A stretch of DNA of 64,000 nt from Piliocolobus tephrosceles (lineage: Eukaryota; Chordata; Mammalia; Primates; Cercopithecidae), in contig NC_045437.1 in NCBI RefSeq assembly GCF_002776525.5, positions 137,902,944 through 137,966,943 of the forward strand, read 5' to 3'. A program made the translations under genes and the position numbers. This document shows, piece after piece, positions 34,051-46,300 of this stretch. The number at the start of each line of letters is the position of its first letter. Position 1 is the first letter of the stretch. The notes beneath the pieces were generated by a model. That model ran no database searches, was not told the origin of the DNA, and saw nothing but the letters and a program-made list of their open reading frames with translations.

Positions 34051-35265
34051 ACATCTGTTAAAAATCAGGTAATAAGAAGCAAGAGGTGTACCCACTAGGG
34101 ATAAAAACAGTTCACGTTTCAATAAGTATAGAAGAGAAAGCGATTTTTCTGGATGGAAAAAGCTAGAGTAAGTTTTTCTGATTTTATTTCTTATGATATA
34201 AAAATGAAAATAAATTAATAAAAAGCTACCTACTGTTATTAGATATAAGTCTATTTCCAGTACTAAGGATAGTAGGTATGATTTTAAGTGGAGAAGGAAA
34301 AGTGAGATGCGGTCTTCTGTGTCAGTCTCTGGCTTAGGTTTTAATATATAGAGAGAATTTTTATTGCAACATGACTATGTACTTCTACAAAGTTATCAAT
34401 AATGCTTCCAGAGATGGCTACAGTGTCCTATAGGGTAAAGTGACCTCTGAGTAGAAAGGGCTGGTTGCGTTCTAACTTGTTTTGTGAATCTGACAGGTGA
34501 CATACACTGAGGGATCAGTAAGCTCAGAATTGTGCACTTCAGTGGTTATTTCTGCTGTCTTTTCTGGAAAGCTCTACAATGGGCCATTATTATCTGGAGC
34601 ATAAGGAATGTGGCCTTCTCAAAACTTCAGAATTCACAGCACAGAACGTTGTTAATTACAGAAATATTGGATACATGCAGCTTCCTAGCTTCTTAAGTAT
34701 TTTATGTTTTCTGTTGCAAAACACAATCCAGTTACTTGCTGAGATGCAATTCCTCATTCACACAGAAAACCACATTGTCAGCAATAGCTAGTTGGGATCA
34801 GTAAATCTTCTCAGGTTAGTACTTGGAAAGAAAGCAGGCTGTAAAAAATTAATTGAGACAGATGTGTTTGAATAGGGAGCAGGAGAGTGGCAGGCATTTT
34901 TATTCTTCTGCTTTAGGTTGGAACCATGTAGCAACTCTTATGTAAAAATGATAATGTACAGCCAGTTGTAGAATCTTAGAAATTCTTAAGCATACAAACA
35001 AATCTGATTTATTTCAAAAACGGGTCATTCAGATAGGAGTTTTATTAGAAACAAGATGGGAAATTTAGGGCATTTAGTTGGAAGAAAATAAAAGTTAACC
35101 TCGTGATAATGTGGAAGAAAATCTTAATAGTTTAGAAAGAATATGTTCTAAGAAGCATTTTGGTGGGTGAAAGAACTACTAAGATTTAATGTCAGTGTTC
35201 CAGACCATTTCTCTTCCCCCTCACACCCCCCGCCACCCTTTTTTTATCATCTAATGATTATAGTT
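34051..35265. other. Unassigned sequence
   Basis: Nothing recognised; no exon-like frame. Confidence 0.5.
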
Positions 35266-35270
35266 TATTA

Positions 35271-35459
35271 CAGTGGTTCTCAGACTTGAGTATAGGCAAG
35301 ATTTATCTAGGGAACATCTTAGAAATGCAGATTCCTCTTCCTTCTCCCTAGTAAATCTGATTTAGGAGGTCTGGATCAGGTCCTAGAATCTGCAGTTTTG
35401 CTCAGTGCCATAGTGGTCTTAACAAACGTGTTCCCTGGACTACAATTTGAAAAACACAG
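35271..35459 (+). mobile_element. MER5A-type hAT-Charlie MITE
   Basis: Begins CAGTGGTTCTCAGAC and ends TTTGAAAAACACAG, the MER5 inverted termini, with the interior ATCTGATTTAGGAGGTCTGGA. About 189 bases, close to full length. Confidence 0.85.
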
Positions 35460-35749
35460 ATGAAATAAAACCGAGTGGGATATGTGGCTAAAACCTCTTG
35501 AGCTGCACTAGCAATAAAATTGCTATATCAATCATAAAGCTAAATAATGTCAGGTGCAAACTTATTAAATATTTGTTAAGTGATTAAGGGCTCTAACACA
35601 AGTTATTTAAACTAGATTACAGTCCTATGAGTGCCACTAAATTCTGGCTGTGAGCTACCATCTCAAGAAAATAGGGTGAGTACTTGTGCCCCACACACTG
35701 CTATAGAGTTCAGTATCGAGTAGGTCAGTGTTTTAGAACAATATAATAT

Positions 35750-35960
35750 TTTGGTTAAGTGCATAGGCTTCAGACTCAGGTTTTTACAGTCTTTGTTATA
35801 ATGCTGTGGACTCTCTGTAACTTTGAGAAATTCATTTAGCCTCAGTTTCCTCATCCTTGAAATAGGAGAGTCAGTGACTTCTTTATAGGAATGCATAGTG
35901 CTTAGATGAGAAAATGTTTACAAAGTGATAAGTGCAGTTCCTGGAATATTGTAAGCACTT
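35750..35960 (+). repeat. MIR SINE
   Basis: Core phrases TTTAGCCTCAGTTTCCTCATCC and a tail like GTAAGCACTTAG are typical MIR. Confidence 0.75.
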
Positions 35961-36327
35961 AGTTTTTTAAAAGACACGGTTTTGGCCTTCATAAAGATAA
36001 ACTTTATTGTCAAGAGGAAGGCAATGACCCCCTGGGAAACAGGGTTCTTGTAATAGCCCAGCAAAATGGAGTTGAAGATTTGAAGTCTGGGTTTTTATGC
36101 ACTTAAGACATACTGCCTTGAAAATCATGAGAAACAGTGATTGTCTCACCTAGTGACCATGGCTACACATACATAAGTAAAGTGTTTTAAATAATTATTT
36201 TTAATAATTTGAGTAAAGTTAAAAAGTAACAAAGACTACAAGAAGTGTAAAAAGTCATATATATTACTGAGGCTTACCTATGTTGCATTTCAGTATAACT
36301 ATATCATTGCTGGACATGGAGAAGGTT

Positions 36328-36368
36328 TATTTTATTATTATTATTATTATTTATTATTATTATTTTTT
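36328..36368. repeat. (TTA)n microsatellite
   Basis: ATT/TTA units followed by T8. Confidence 0.9.
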
Positions 36369-36705
36369 TTACTTAGGCTCATACTTGCTCTCTAGTTCCT
36401 GGAATAAGACCCAAACAAAAAATAGATATTTTTGCCGTGATCTCCAGGAAACTTTTTGGATTCTTTATTCATCAAAGAAGAACCACTCCCCTAAATTTTA
36501 ACAATGATTTTAACAATTATTTTATGGGAGAGCACATTTGAAAACATTTTCCTATTACACAGTAATTATACAAAATATGTTGGTGATTATAATTACTATT
36601 TTATATTGTTATTTTACTTGTTAGATATTAAATGTGCTTCCTCAAAAACAGTAAAAATTCCCCTAATAATCCTAGAACTGACAAATATACCATTATTTGT
36701 ATTTA

Positions 36706-36716
36706 TTTATATATAC

Positions 36717-36779
<63 letters not shown>
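36706..36779. repeat. (TA)n-(TG)n-(TA)n microsatellite
   Basis: An about 40-base pure TG run (about 36724-36764) flanked on both sides by TATATA blocks and running into the poly-T of an Alu. Confidence 0.95.
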
Positions 36780-36797
<18 letters not shown>

Positions 36798-37056
36798 TTT
36801 GAAACGTAACCTTGCTCTGTGATCTCGGCTCACTGCAACCTTTGTCTCCCAGGTTCAAGCAATTCTCCTGCCTCAGGCTCCCAAATAGCTGGGATTACAG
36901 GTGCTTCCTACCATGCCTGGCTAATTTTTGTATTTTTATTAGAGACGGAGTTTCACCATGTTAGCCAGGATGGTCTCAATCTCTTGACCTCATGATCCAC
37001 CCGCCTTGGCCTCCCTAAGTGCTGGGATCACAGGTGTAAGCCACCACGCCCGGCCC
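36780..37056 (-). mobile_element. Alu, antisense, with left-arm deletion
   Basis: From poly-T to CACGCCCGGCCCC. The segment between CTTGCTCTGT and GATCTCGGCTCACTGC lacks the usual CGCCCAGGCTGGAGTGCAGTGG, an internal loss of about 25-30 bases. Confidence 0.93.
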
Positions 37057-37084
37057 CGATCTACCATTCTTTGTTGAATGAACA

Positions 37085-37400
37085 TTGATTATCAATCCAA
37101 ACGGTGCTCTATTTCACTTCACCTTATTTCAGCACATTAAAGATGTCACTCCCTTGTCTTCTGATTTGCATAGGTTCTCATGAGAAGTATGTTCTGCTTC
37201 TTATTTTTGCTGTTCTGTATAGGTCTTTGGTTTTTTCTGTCTGCCTTCAAAATTCTCTCTTTAGCTTATAGCAATTTGAATATGATGTGTCCAGGCATGT
37301 ATGCTTGTTTGTTTCAGTATTTATTCTGTTTGGTGTTCTCTGAGCTCTTCAATCGATAGTTTGATGTTGTTAAATATTTTTTAAAAGCATTGTCTCCATC
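37085..37400 (-). mobile_element. Old L1M fragment, antisense
   Basis: Phrases such as AAAATTCTCTCTTTAGCTTATAG and GTGTTCTCTGAGCTCTTC match the ORF1/5' side of old L1M read backwards. Decayed. Confidence 0.5.
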
Positions 37401-38435
37401 TCACTCTTAACCATACATTATGTTGTGCCAATAACATCATTTGATAACACAATTTTCATGTACTTTCACAGCTGTGTCAGCACAGTATTGATGAGAATAG
37501 CAGTGCACTGACAGTCTTCATACTTGGGTTATAAGGCTGATTATAAAACAATCTGTGAATTTTTGATCAAACTACTGCCCTCTCCTAGCCCTCAGTGACT
37601 TCACTGATGTGAGAGATTGTATGAGATGATTCTTTAGGCTCTTCTAATTCAGGAACTGGTCTAAAAATTAGGAAGAAAATTGCATAAACTAATTGATACT
37701 AAGCCATGAATGGCTGTTTCTGTACTTTAATGGTCACTTTCATTTTCAAAGAGGAAGTACCCCAAGGACCAAATGACTCACTAATTGAGGCAATTAAAGC
37801 TATGCAATCAGGGTAAGAAAAGCCTTCAAGCAACCAGAAATTATACCATCACTTATTTCACCCATAGTGCCAGTCCTGCCTGTTTTCTCTTTTCCTAACC
37901 TTTCATTTGTTCATTCTGTTTATTGTTCAACTAAAGATTCTCCCAGACATATGCTATAATGTAAGAGAATATGTAAGATCATTTTAAAATGTAAGAATTC
38001 AAAATGCCAAAACTAAAAATAAATCTAGTGAAGAAGCAGGCAGAAGACCTTGCTGTGAGTCCATATGAAGAGGTATATTTGTGTAAACTTAACTCTATCC
38101 AACACAGTATTACATGTTTCCTAGCACCTATTTTTATCCCAAGGTCCAAATCACAGGTGAAATGGTCAGCTTTGTACTTCTCCCTAATACACAGTCAATG
38201 TAGTAGAATCTGCTGCAGTGTTTTTTAGCGTAATCAGGAGCAAGCTGGAGAACTTAGAGCAGATGAAGAGGCGTGTATAACCCTGTTCTCATTAAGGAAG
38301 AAGTGCTTTCATTGTGTGGCATACCTCACTCACTGGTCTTATGCAAACAGTATGCTAGGGTAATTTACCTGAGCCAGTTGTCTCTTGATCAAACCCCAAT
38401 TTTAATGGAATCACTTCTACAATAAATCAACAAGA
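37401..38435. other. Unassigned sequence
   Basis: Nothing recognised. Confidence 0.5.
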
Positions 38436-38439
38436 AATG

Positions 38440-38985
38440 ATACATATTGTTTAAGAGTTTGGGCATTAGATAAACCTGGATTTGAAATGTCTCTCTCCTT
38501 CAGTACCTGTGTGTGTCCTTGAGAAGCTTGTTTTTTTTTTTTTTTTTTTTAATTTAATTCTATTTTTTTGAGACGGAGTTTCGCTCTGTCGCCCAGGCTG
38601 GAGTGCAGTGGCCGGATCTCTGCTCACTGCAAGCTCCGCCTCCCGGGTTTTACGCCGTTCTCCTGCCTCAGCCTCCCGAGTAGCTGGGACTACAGGCGCC
38701 CGCCACCTCGCCCGGCTAGTTTTTTGTATTTTTTTTTTTTTAGTAGAGACGGGGTTTCACCGCATTAGCCAGGATGGTCTCGATCTCCTGACCTCGTGAT
38801 CAGCCCGTCTCGGCCTCCCAAAGTGCTGGGATTACAGGCTTGAGCCACCGCGCCCGGCCGAGAAGCTTGTTTATTTAAGGGTAAGCTTAATAATAAGGGT
38901 AAGCTCTCTTTTCTGTAAAATGATGGGGGCAGGGATGATTAATGATAGTACTACCTCACACGCTGGTGGGGAGAGTCAAGTGGGA
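38440..38985 (+). repeat. MIR SINE split by an Alu
   Basis: The left half (GAGTTTGGGCATTAGATAAACC ... GTGTCCTTGAGAAGC) and right half (TTTTCTGTAAAATGATGGGGG ... CTACCTCACACGC) join into one MIR once the Alu at 38531-38859 is removed. Confidence 0.75.
38531..38859 (-). mobile_element. AluY, Old World monkey type, antisense
   Basis: Near-consensus young Alu; read in sense its right arm contains GATCCGGCCACTGC. Perfect target duplication GAGAAGCTTG at 38521-38530 and 38860-38869. The T11 run at 38730-38740 expands the middle A-linker. Confidence 0.95.
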
Positions 38986-39233
38986 TATTACGTTTAAAGA
39001 AGTCTCTACTTAACAACAATAATGTATTTTAAAGCTAGTTTTGATGCTTTCTGTAGTGGCCCAATATTTTTCCTCTTTCTATAAGAATTTATTTTAAAAA
39101 TTTAAAAGTCCTAAATCTTGATAGGTTGTCTAAAGATAGGCTTGATAGACTGTCTTTAAGATAGACTCTCTTAAAGATAAGAAGAACCAAATGTTATATA
39201 TCTAACATCACATATTTAATCAAAATTCCTAGA

Positions 39234-40942
39234 TTAAGGACCTCCTCAAGAACTACAAACCACTGCTCAAAGAAATAAGAGATGACACAAACAAATGGAA
39301 AAATATTCCATGCTCATGGATAAAAAGAATCAATATCATGAACATGGCCATGCTGCCCAAAGTAATTTACAGAATCAATGCTATTCCCATCAAACTACCA
39401 TTGACATTCTTCACAGAGTTAGAAAGAACTACTTTAAATTTCATATGGAACCAAAAAGAACCCATAGAGCCAAGATAATCCTAAGCAAAAAGAACGAAGC
39501 TGGAGGCATGAAGCTACCTGACTTCAAACTTTACTACAAGACTATAGTAGCCAAAACAGCTACTGGTCCCCAACTACTGGTACCAAAACTACTGGTATCA
39601 AAACAGACATACAGGCCAATGGAACAGAACAGAGACCTCAGAAATAACACAACACATCTACAACCATCTGATCTTCAAAAAACCTGAAAAAAAAAAAAAA
39701 GTGCAATGGGGACAGGATTCCATATTTAAAAAATAGTGCTGGGAAAACTGGCTAGCCATATGCAGAAAACTGAAACTTGACCCCTTCCTTATACCTTATA
39801 CAAAAATTAACTCAAGATAGATTAAAGATTTAAATGTAAAACCCCAAACCAAAAAAGCCCTACAAGAAAAGCCAGGTGCAATATGACTCAGGACATAGGG
39901 ATGGGCTAAGACTTCATGATGAAAATGCCAAAAGTAATTGCAACAAAAACCAAAATTGATAAATGGGATCTAATTAAAGAGCAAAAGAAACTATCATCAG
40001 AGTGTAAACCAACCCAAATAATGAGTGCAATCTACCCATCTGACAAAGGTCTAATATCCAGAATCTATGAGGAACTTAAACAAATTTACAAGACTCAAAC
40101 AACCCCATCAAAAAGTGAGCAAAGGATATGAACAGACACTTCTCAAAAGAAGACATTTATGCAGCCAAAAAACATACAAAAAAAAAAAAAAAAAAAGCTC
40201 AACAGGAACATTAGAGAAATGCAAATCAAAACCACAATGAGATGCCATCTCATGGCAGTTAGAGTGAAAATTATTAAAAAGTCAAGAAACAATAGATGCT
40301 AATGAGGCTGTGGAGAAATAAACACTTTTACACTGTGGGAATGTAAATTAGTTCAAACACTATGGAAGACAGTGTGGCAATTTCTCGAGGATCTAGAACT
40401 AGAAACACCATTTGACCTAGCAATCACATTATTGGGTATAAACCCAAAGGAATATAAATCATTCTACTGTAAAGACACATGCACATGGATGTTTATTGCA
40501 GTGCTATTTACAATAGCAAAGACATGAAACCAACCCAAATGCCCATCACTGATAGACTAAAGAAAATATGGTATGTATACACCATGGAATACTATGCAGC
40601 CATAAAAAAGAATGAGATCATGTCCTTTGCAGGGATGTGGATGAAGCTGGAAGCCATAATCCTCAGCAAACTAACACAGGAACAAAAACTAAACACTTCG
40701 TGTTCTCACTCATGAGTGGGAGTTGAACAATGAGAACACATGGACACAGAGAGGGGAACAACACACACGGGGGCCAGTCAGGGGGTGGGGAATGAAATGA
40801 GGGAGAGCAGTAGGACAAATAGCTAATGCATGTGGAGCTAAAAACCTAGATGATGGGTTGATAAGTGCAGCAATCCACCATGAACATGTATACCTATGTA
40901 ACCTACACATTCTGCACTTGTATCCCAGAACTTAAAAAATAA
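39234..40942 (+). mobile_element. 5'-truncated L1 (L1PA/L1PB-like), 1.7 kb
   Basis: Sense L1 starting in ORF2 downstream of the RT catalytic block and ending in the 3' UTR and an A-rich tail. Perfect 12-base target duplication AAAATTCCTAGA at 39222-39233 and 40943-40954. ORF2 is broken into frames of 130, 71 and 78 codons (39295-39687, 39916-40131, 40479-40715); the last covers the C-terminal tail, and the cysteine motif region near 40310-40380 is not open. Local expansions: three CTACTGGT copies (39560-39596) and A-runs at 39685 and 40179. Confidence 0.92.
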
Positions 40943-40954
40943 AAAATTCCTAGA

Positions 40955-41380
40955 CTATAATTCACTTTACCGACTTCCCAGACCGATGCCCATTCTTCCT
41001 TTTTACCCTGGTAGTAATCAAAAAGTTGCACTAAAAATTATGGTTTTGTGTAATGAGTATATGTAGAAGTTAAATTTGTAAGTCAGAGAAATAGCAGAGA
41101 CAGATGCCAGCTCACCCACTCCCCAACAATGTGACTTTATGGCAGTTATTTTACCCCTCTGTCCCTCAGTGCCTTTACTTATAAAATAACAAATAAAAGA
41201 TCAATAAAGCAGGATCTCTGGTCAAGACATTTAGAAGCTCTAGAGTGAGGCAGAGGGGAAATCTGATGGAGGATGGCCTGGCGGCTATGGCATTGGCTGC
41301 GTTTGTGACAGGCAGAAGAAACTCATTTTGAAAGCAAAGGCAATAGATCCAGACTGTAAGAGTTGCAGTGCTATTATCCC
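40955..41380. other. Unassigned sequence
   Basis: Nothing recognised up to the MIR. Confidence 0.5.
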
Positions 41381-41384
41381 CACT

Positions 41385-41550
41385 ATTTGCTGCCTGTGTA
41401 ACCTTGGACAAGACGCTCAAACTTTCTGTACCTCAGTGTCCTCATCTTTGAAATGGGAATCATAGGAGTATCTACTCCATAGAATTGGCATGAAGATTAA
41501 ATAAAGCACTTAGAAATGAGGCTGGCACTTTGCTACAAACAACAGCTTTT
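41385..41550 (+). repeat. MIR SINE
   Basis: TGTAACCTTGGACAAG, CCTCAGTGTCCTCATC and AAATGGGAATCATAGG are MIR core phrases. Confidence 0.8.
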
Positions 41551-41689
41551 GTTAGTTGAATTTTATTTATTCATATGCCATTCATTTGTTTAAAAGTTTT
41601 AAGGTAGTTTTCGAAATGACATGCAATGCCTCTGACTTGGACCTCTTTTCAAAATCGTGAAATTCTGTAACCCATCACCCACTAAACAT

Positions 41690-42800
41690 TCTTATTTGCA
41701 TGTCTTGCATTGTAGTTTAGATGCCCCAAATTGAACTTGCCTTATTTGTAAGACCTCATTTTCTTTTGTAGATTTCTTTACCTCAGTTAATGGTAACCCC
41801 ATCCATCCAGGTATCCAAACTAGTTCATGTGAATCCTTCTAGACTTTTCTCCTTACCTTCACTCTTAATATCTAAATAGTCACTGCATTCTTCCACTTTT
41901 TCCCTCGTTTGTATCACATTCACATACCCATATTTCAAAGAGTGAGTCCTGAGGACAGGGATAAGAGCTCTCTCAAGTGAACTCATCTGCTGTCATATAA
42001 CAGTGAATTAGCCTGCTCTTGGCCATCCTGCCAGGGCCTAAGAGATTAAAGCCAGAGCCGGAAACAAACTGAAGGTCTTCTGACCCCTTGAACTGAGAAT
42101 TTTACCCCAGTCAGCCTTTTCTTATCCAAACCAAAGCATGTCCTTGGCCACAAGGGAGAGAGTTGGCAGGAGGTCTCTTGAAAAGAGCATGTTTTTATCA
42201 CTGCAGCAACAGATCCTCTCCACTGCTATACTCAAAGCTGGAGGGAGAGTCTACATGCTCATGGTGGCAATTTGTCTCTGCAGGAACCCTGAATTCTCTG
42301 GATTTTTACCTCCTTGATACTTACTGAATCCAATCATTTCTCTCCATTCTCATGGCCTCTGATCTAAGCCAAGGTAGCATTATTTCTCATCAAATTATTG
42401 CCACAACCTCCTCCTCATAGCCCAACACCCTCTCTGGAGATCCCAAAACTCTTCATGCTTTTTGTTTTAAAATAGGAATTTACCTATGCTGCATCTTCAC
42501 CTAAAACCCTTCAGGGGTTTAAAATAAAATCCAATCCTTTGCAATACTGACATGACCCTGCATCTGGATCTTGACCTTATCTCTGCCTCTCCATATTTCT
42601 CCTTATTCTCTAGCCACAGAGGACTTTCTACCTCCTTTCCAATCACATTGGATCTTCATGAATGCTGTCACTTCCTTCTGGGAAGCTTTTGCCCAAATCC
42701 CATTATTTTAAACCTTAATCTTCAAACTTCATTTTGCACCCATACCATTTCTTCACAAAGGACTTCCTTGACAACTTCCTGGCATCTTCCAATATTCCCT
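41690..42800 (+). mobile_element. L2 LINE fragments
   Basis: Two L2-like blocks, about 41690-41900 and 42300-42800, with phrases such as TAAAACCCTTCAGGGG, AATAAAATCCAATCC and CTTCTGGGAAGCTTTTGCCC. The interval 41930-42290 is unassigned. The 85-codon frame at 42552-42809 falls in L2 sequence and is not a host gene. Confidence 0.55.
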
Positions 42801-42803
42801 ACT

Positions 42804-43314
42804 CAGTGATTCTCAGCTTCTGTGTGCAAAAGAATGACCTAAGGAGTTCTTTCTGTTTGTTTAAAAAATAGTTTCCTGGCTGGGCGCAGTGGCTCAAACC
42901 TGTAATCCCAGCACTTTGAGAGGCTGAGATGGGCGGCTCACGAGGTCAGGAGATTGAGACCATCCTGGCTAACGAGGTGAAACCGGGTCTCTACTAAAAA
43001 AACACAAAAAACTAGCCGGGCGAGGTGGCGGGCATCTGTAGTCCCAGCTACTCAGGAGGCTCAGGCAGGAGAATGGCGTAAACCTGGGAGGCGGAACTTG
43101 CAGTGAGCTGAGATCTGGCCACTGCACTCCAGCCTGGGCGACAGAGCGAGACTCCGTCTCTCAAAAAAAAAAAAAAAAAAAAAAAAAAAATAGTTTCCTA
43201 AGTCCCATCCCCAGAGTGTCTAGGGGTAGATCCAGTCATTGTGTATTTTTACCAACAAATATCCTTTGGGGTTTCTGACCAGGTAGCTCTCGGACCACAC
43301 TTAGAGAAGCTCTG
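42804..43314 (+). mobile_element. MER5A-type element split by an AluY
   Basis: The left terminus CAGTGATTCTCAGC and the right end GACCACACTTAGAGAAGC are MER5 ends. The two halves meet once the Alu is removed. Confidence 0.75.
42878..43184 (+). mobile_element. AluY, Old World monkey type
   Basis: GGCTGGGCGCAGTGGCTC to a pure 28-base A tail. Right-arm variant GATCTGGCCACTGC (CpG-decayed form of GATCCGG). Perfect 15-base duplication AAAAAATAGTTTCCT (42863-42877 and 43185-43199). Confidence 0.95.
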
Positions 43315-43547
43315 AGTGATGTTAACTTACCTTGCTGTATGATGTCAGAATACCCTTCCTAATGTCTCCATGGAAATGCACATTGCTCTTTAAATTACTT
43401 TTTAAAAGTCTGTAGTCTCTGCTAAGTGTTTCATTACTAGGGCAGGGTTGCAGTTATAATCTTTATGCCCATAGCATAATAGGTATTTAATATTTGTTAA
43501 ACTGATCATTATTTTGTGGAATACTTAATAATTTATAAAGAACAATA

Positions 43548-43696
43548 CAGATGCTCCTCAACTTATGATGGGGCTACATCTTGATAAACCCATCATAAGT
43601 GGAAAATATCATAAGTCAAAAATGCATTTAATATTCCAATGAATCCCTAAATTCAAAAAATCATAAGACAAAACATCTTAAGTTGGAGACCATCTG
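43548..43696 (+). mobile_element. Mariner/Tigger-like MITE
   Basis: Inverted termini CAGATGCTCCTCAACTTA and (reverse complement) CAGATGGTCTCCAACTTA, 15 of 18 or so matching, flanked by TA at both ends. The interior has the phrase ATAAACCCATCATAAGT repeated in form by AAATATCATAAGTC. Nonautonomous, about 149 bases. Confidence 0.75.
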
Positions 43697-43699
43697 TAC

Positions 43700-44465
43700 A
43701 TGTAAACCAAGCAAACCAGAGCTTTGAGAATAGAGTGTATCCCACTGCATCTAGGCATCATGCTTGAAATCTTGGGAAGCTCTTGACTTTTGAAAAATGG
43801 TTACTCAGCTTGCTAAAGCTCATTTATTTCATCTGCCTCTACGTAGGTCCCTCCTTCTCCTCTTCATGCCCTGTTGACACTTAAGGTTTAATTGAACAGT
43901 GAGGTTCCTGCCACCTTCCAGGGCTCTGATGAGCTGTCAAAACAGAAAACTCCAGGGACAAAATGCTGCCACCAGCAAAAAGCAAGAGGCTCATGGTGAT
44001 CTGAGCACTTCACAGTAGTGCTGTGCTTTTAAGGGGTCAGCCTTTATGGGTGAAGGATGGTTGATGTTTAAAACAAAACAAAACAAAACAAAACAAAAAC
44101 CTGAATCAGCATTCTGAAGGCTTCCTTTCCAAGGAAGTATTTAGCTAGGCAAGTACTGAGAAAGATACACTAAGTCTCAAACATGCTTCAGGTTACCAAG
44201 AGACAGCACTTCTCCCAGGTCATGCTGTCACCATGATGGGGTAGAAAGTGTAAAAAGGCTCAGAAGATCTGAGTTAAAACTCCAAATGAACTAAGGTATA
44301 TGGCAGTAGTTAGTGAGTGGACAGTCAGAACCAGTGAAAAACAAAGGTTCCTGAGTTCCCCTCCATAGGCTGTGATCCAGTGGAAAGTGAGCTGGCTGCT
44401 AAAAGTCCATTTTCAAAATATACCTCCCCAAGAAATTCGAATGCTAGTAGTTTTCAGACCACATC
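43700..44465. other. Unassigned sequence with (AAAAC)n
   Basis: A pentanucleotide (AAAAC) run lies at 44073-44099. Otherwise nothing recognised. Confidence 0.6.
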
Positions 44466-44469
44466 TTGA

Positions 44470-44620
44470 AAGACTACTATTTGGACTTGGGCAAGTCAGG
44501 CACTTTCTCTGAGCCTCAGTCTTCTCAACTACAAAATGGAGATGAAGATTTCCCAGGGTTGTTTTAGGAAATCCTGAATTTTGTGACAGTCATAAAGTAC
44601 TCTAAATATATAGAGATTTT
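44470..44620 (+). repeat. MIR SINE
   Basis: TGGGCAAGTCAGGCACTTTC and GAGCCTCAGTCTTCTCAACTAC are MIR core phrases. A related 3'-end-like phrase follows at 44775-44825. Confidence 0.8.
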
Positions 44621-44829
44621 ATTATTAGAATTATTGATAATAGTGTTAATAATTTCAGGAAATGTATGAATTATAGATTACTTATAAGTTATGTAACCCA
44701 AGGGAATAGTTAACAATTAGAATTTGAAGATCTACTTAATTTATAAGGGACAAGACACATCTGTCTTAATTTATGTTGTATCTCCAGTGCCTGCGATAGA
44801 GTAGATGCTCAAAAATGCTATTGAATAGT

Positions 44830-46300
44830 AAAAGAAATGCTTTCTCTTTGATAACTAGGGGATGACTTACCACCCCCTCAGATGCCTCCAGAGGTTTATT
44901 CCCCTTTCCTTCACCAGGATCAGCCCTGAATGTGGCAAAGCTTTAGGAACCTGCAGGGACACTGACTTTGCTGACTTAAGCCTCCTCTTTACTCTCCCAG
45001 GTCTGTGGAGTCACCTGTTTCCTGGATTTCTCTTCTGGAAACACTCAGATTATAGAACCACGTATTTAGGGCTGAGGAGGATTTTCTTGAGAAGCATCTC
45101 CTTGCAACTGCTTTTGCTCTTTTTAAAAAAGAGACAGGGGATCCCTAGCTGAGTGTCAGAGATAACCTCCTGCAATTCTCTGAGGTTATCAGCTTCTCTT
45201 TCCCCAGCCATCCTTTTATGCTTACCTGTACTCTGGCACCTGATGAGCCCACCGGCAGAGACAAAATTTCCCAACCCTGACTTGTGTTCAATAAAAGGCC
45301 CCATGTCAGGTAGGAAAAACAGAGAAAACTCAGGTGGGTGGCTTCAGTCTGCAGAGGCAGAGCTGGGAACCTGCTGACTGCAGCAGGAGTGGCTCCATTG
45401 CCATGGCAATGAGCAAGCTGATCACCAGCACCATCACTCACTCCCTAGCCATGGCCTTTATGGGAACAAAGGAAACACATGTCTCTCCCAAGGGTTTTGG
45501 TATTAATAGAGGGGCTGCTTTCTCTACAAGATGACTAAATTTGTGGTCTATTTTAGAGTTACGTTACTATCTTTCAGAGACGTTTTTAAAATCCCAAGGA
45601 AATCAATTAAACTCCAGCTAATTCTGTTGTAAGAAAGAATATTTCTTTCCTGTTAACTCTACAGTGCTACTTACATTTATTTGTAAATACTGAATATAAA
45701 ATTAGAGAAATATTCTATCCTCAAGTCTTTACAGTCTGAAAATGAAATAGACATGAGCAAAAATCACTGTGATGAAAAAAAAGTATGCCCTGGGTAATGT
45801 TCTGCAGACTCTTTGCATTCATGGATTTAATATTCATAATTTCAACAATTAAAAAGCTACTGCAGTGGCCCATGGCAGTATAGAACTTGAGAAGATGATT
45901 GAATCTTACCCTGTAGGGTAAGACTAGTATGTGCAATGAATAGCGGCATTGGTAAATGAACTAAGCTGCCTTCCCAATACCTCAGCTTCAAGGTGGCCTT
46001 ATTGCTTCCTATTCACTGTCATCTACATAGTAGTTATGAGTAAGCATCTAAAGTGTTGACACATATTTTAATTTTAGAATGTTGAATTTTATGTGGAAAA
46101 TGATGACATGGTTCTTGAAGGTCTCACAGTCACTTTGAAATATTAAGGTAATGGACAATGTTAAATTTAGTGAAGGTAGAAGATCATCTTGTTAGGAAGG
46201 GAAATGTTGGAGAGATACTTTATGGAGTAAATGACATTGAAATTGGCTTTTAAGGGTATAAACATATAACAATAAGGCAGAATTTCATATCCTGAGGAAT
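44830..46300. other. Unassigned sequence, locally GC-richer
   Basis: 45150-45460 is GC-richer and open on both strands for 70-98 codons, but no protein similarity, splice-site pair or start context supports a gene. Confidence 0.5.

Noticed and set aside
36504..36809. 101-codon frame ending in Cys-Val and Phe runs
   Set aside because: The C-terminal part is the TG microsatellite and poly-T.
45145..45441. Overlapping 74-98 codon frames on both strands in a GC-richer patch, possible exon
   Set aside because: Open on both strands because of composition; no similarity, no paired splice sites and no start context.
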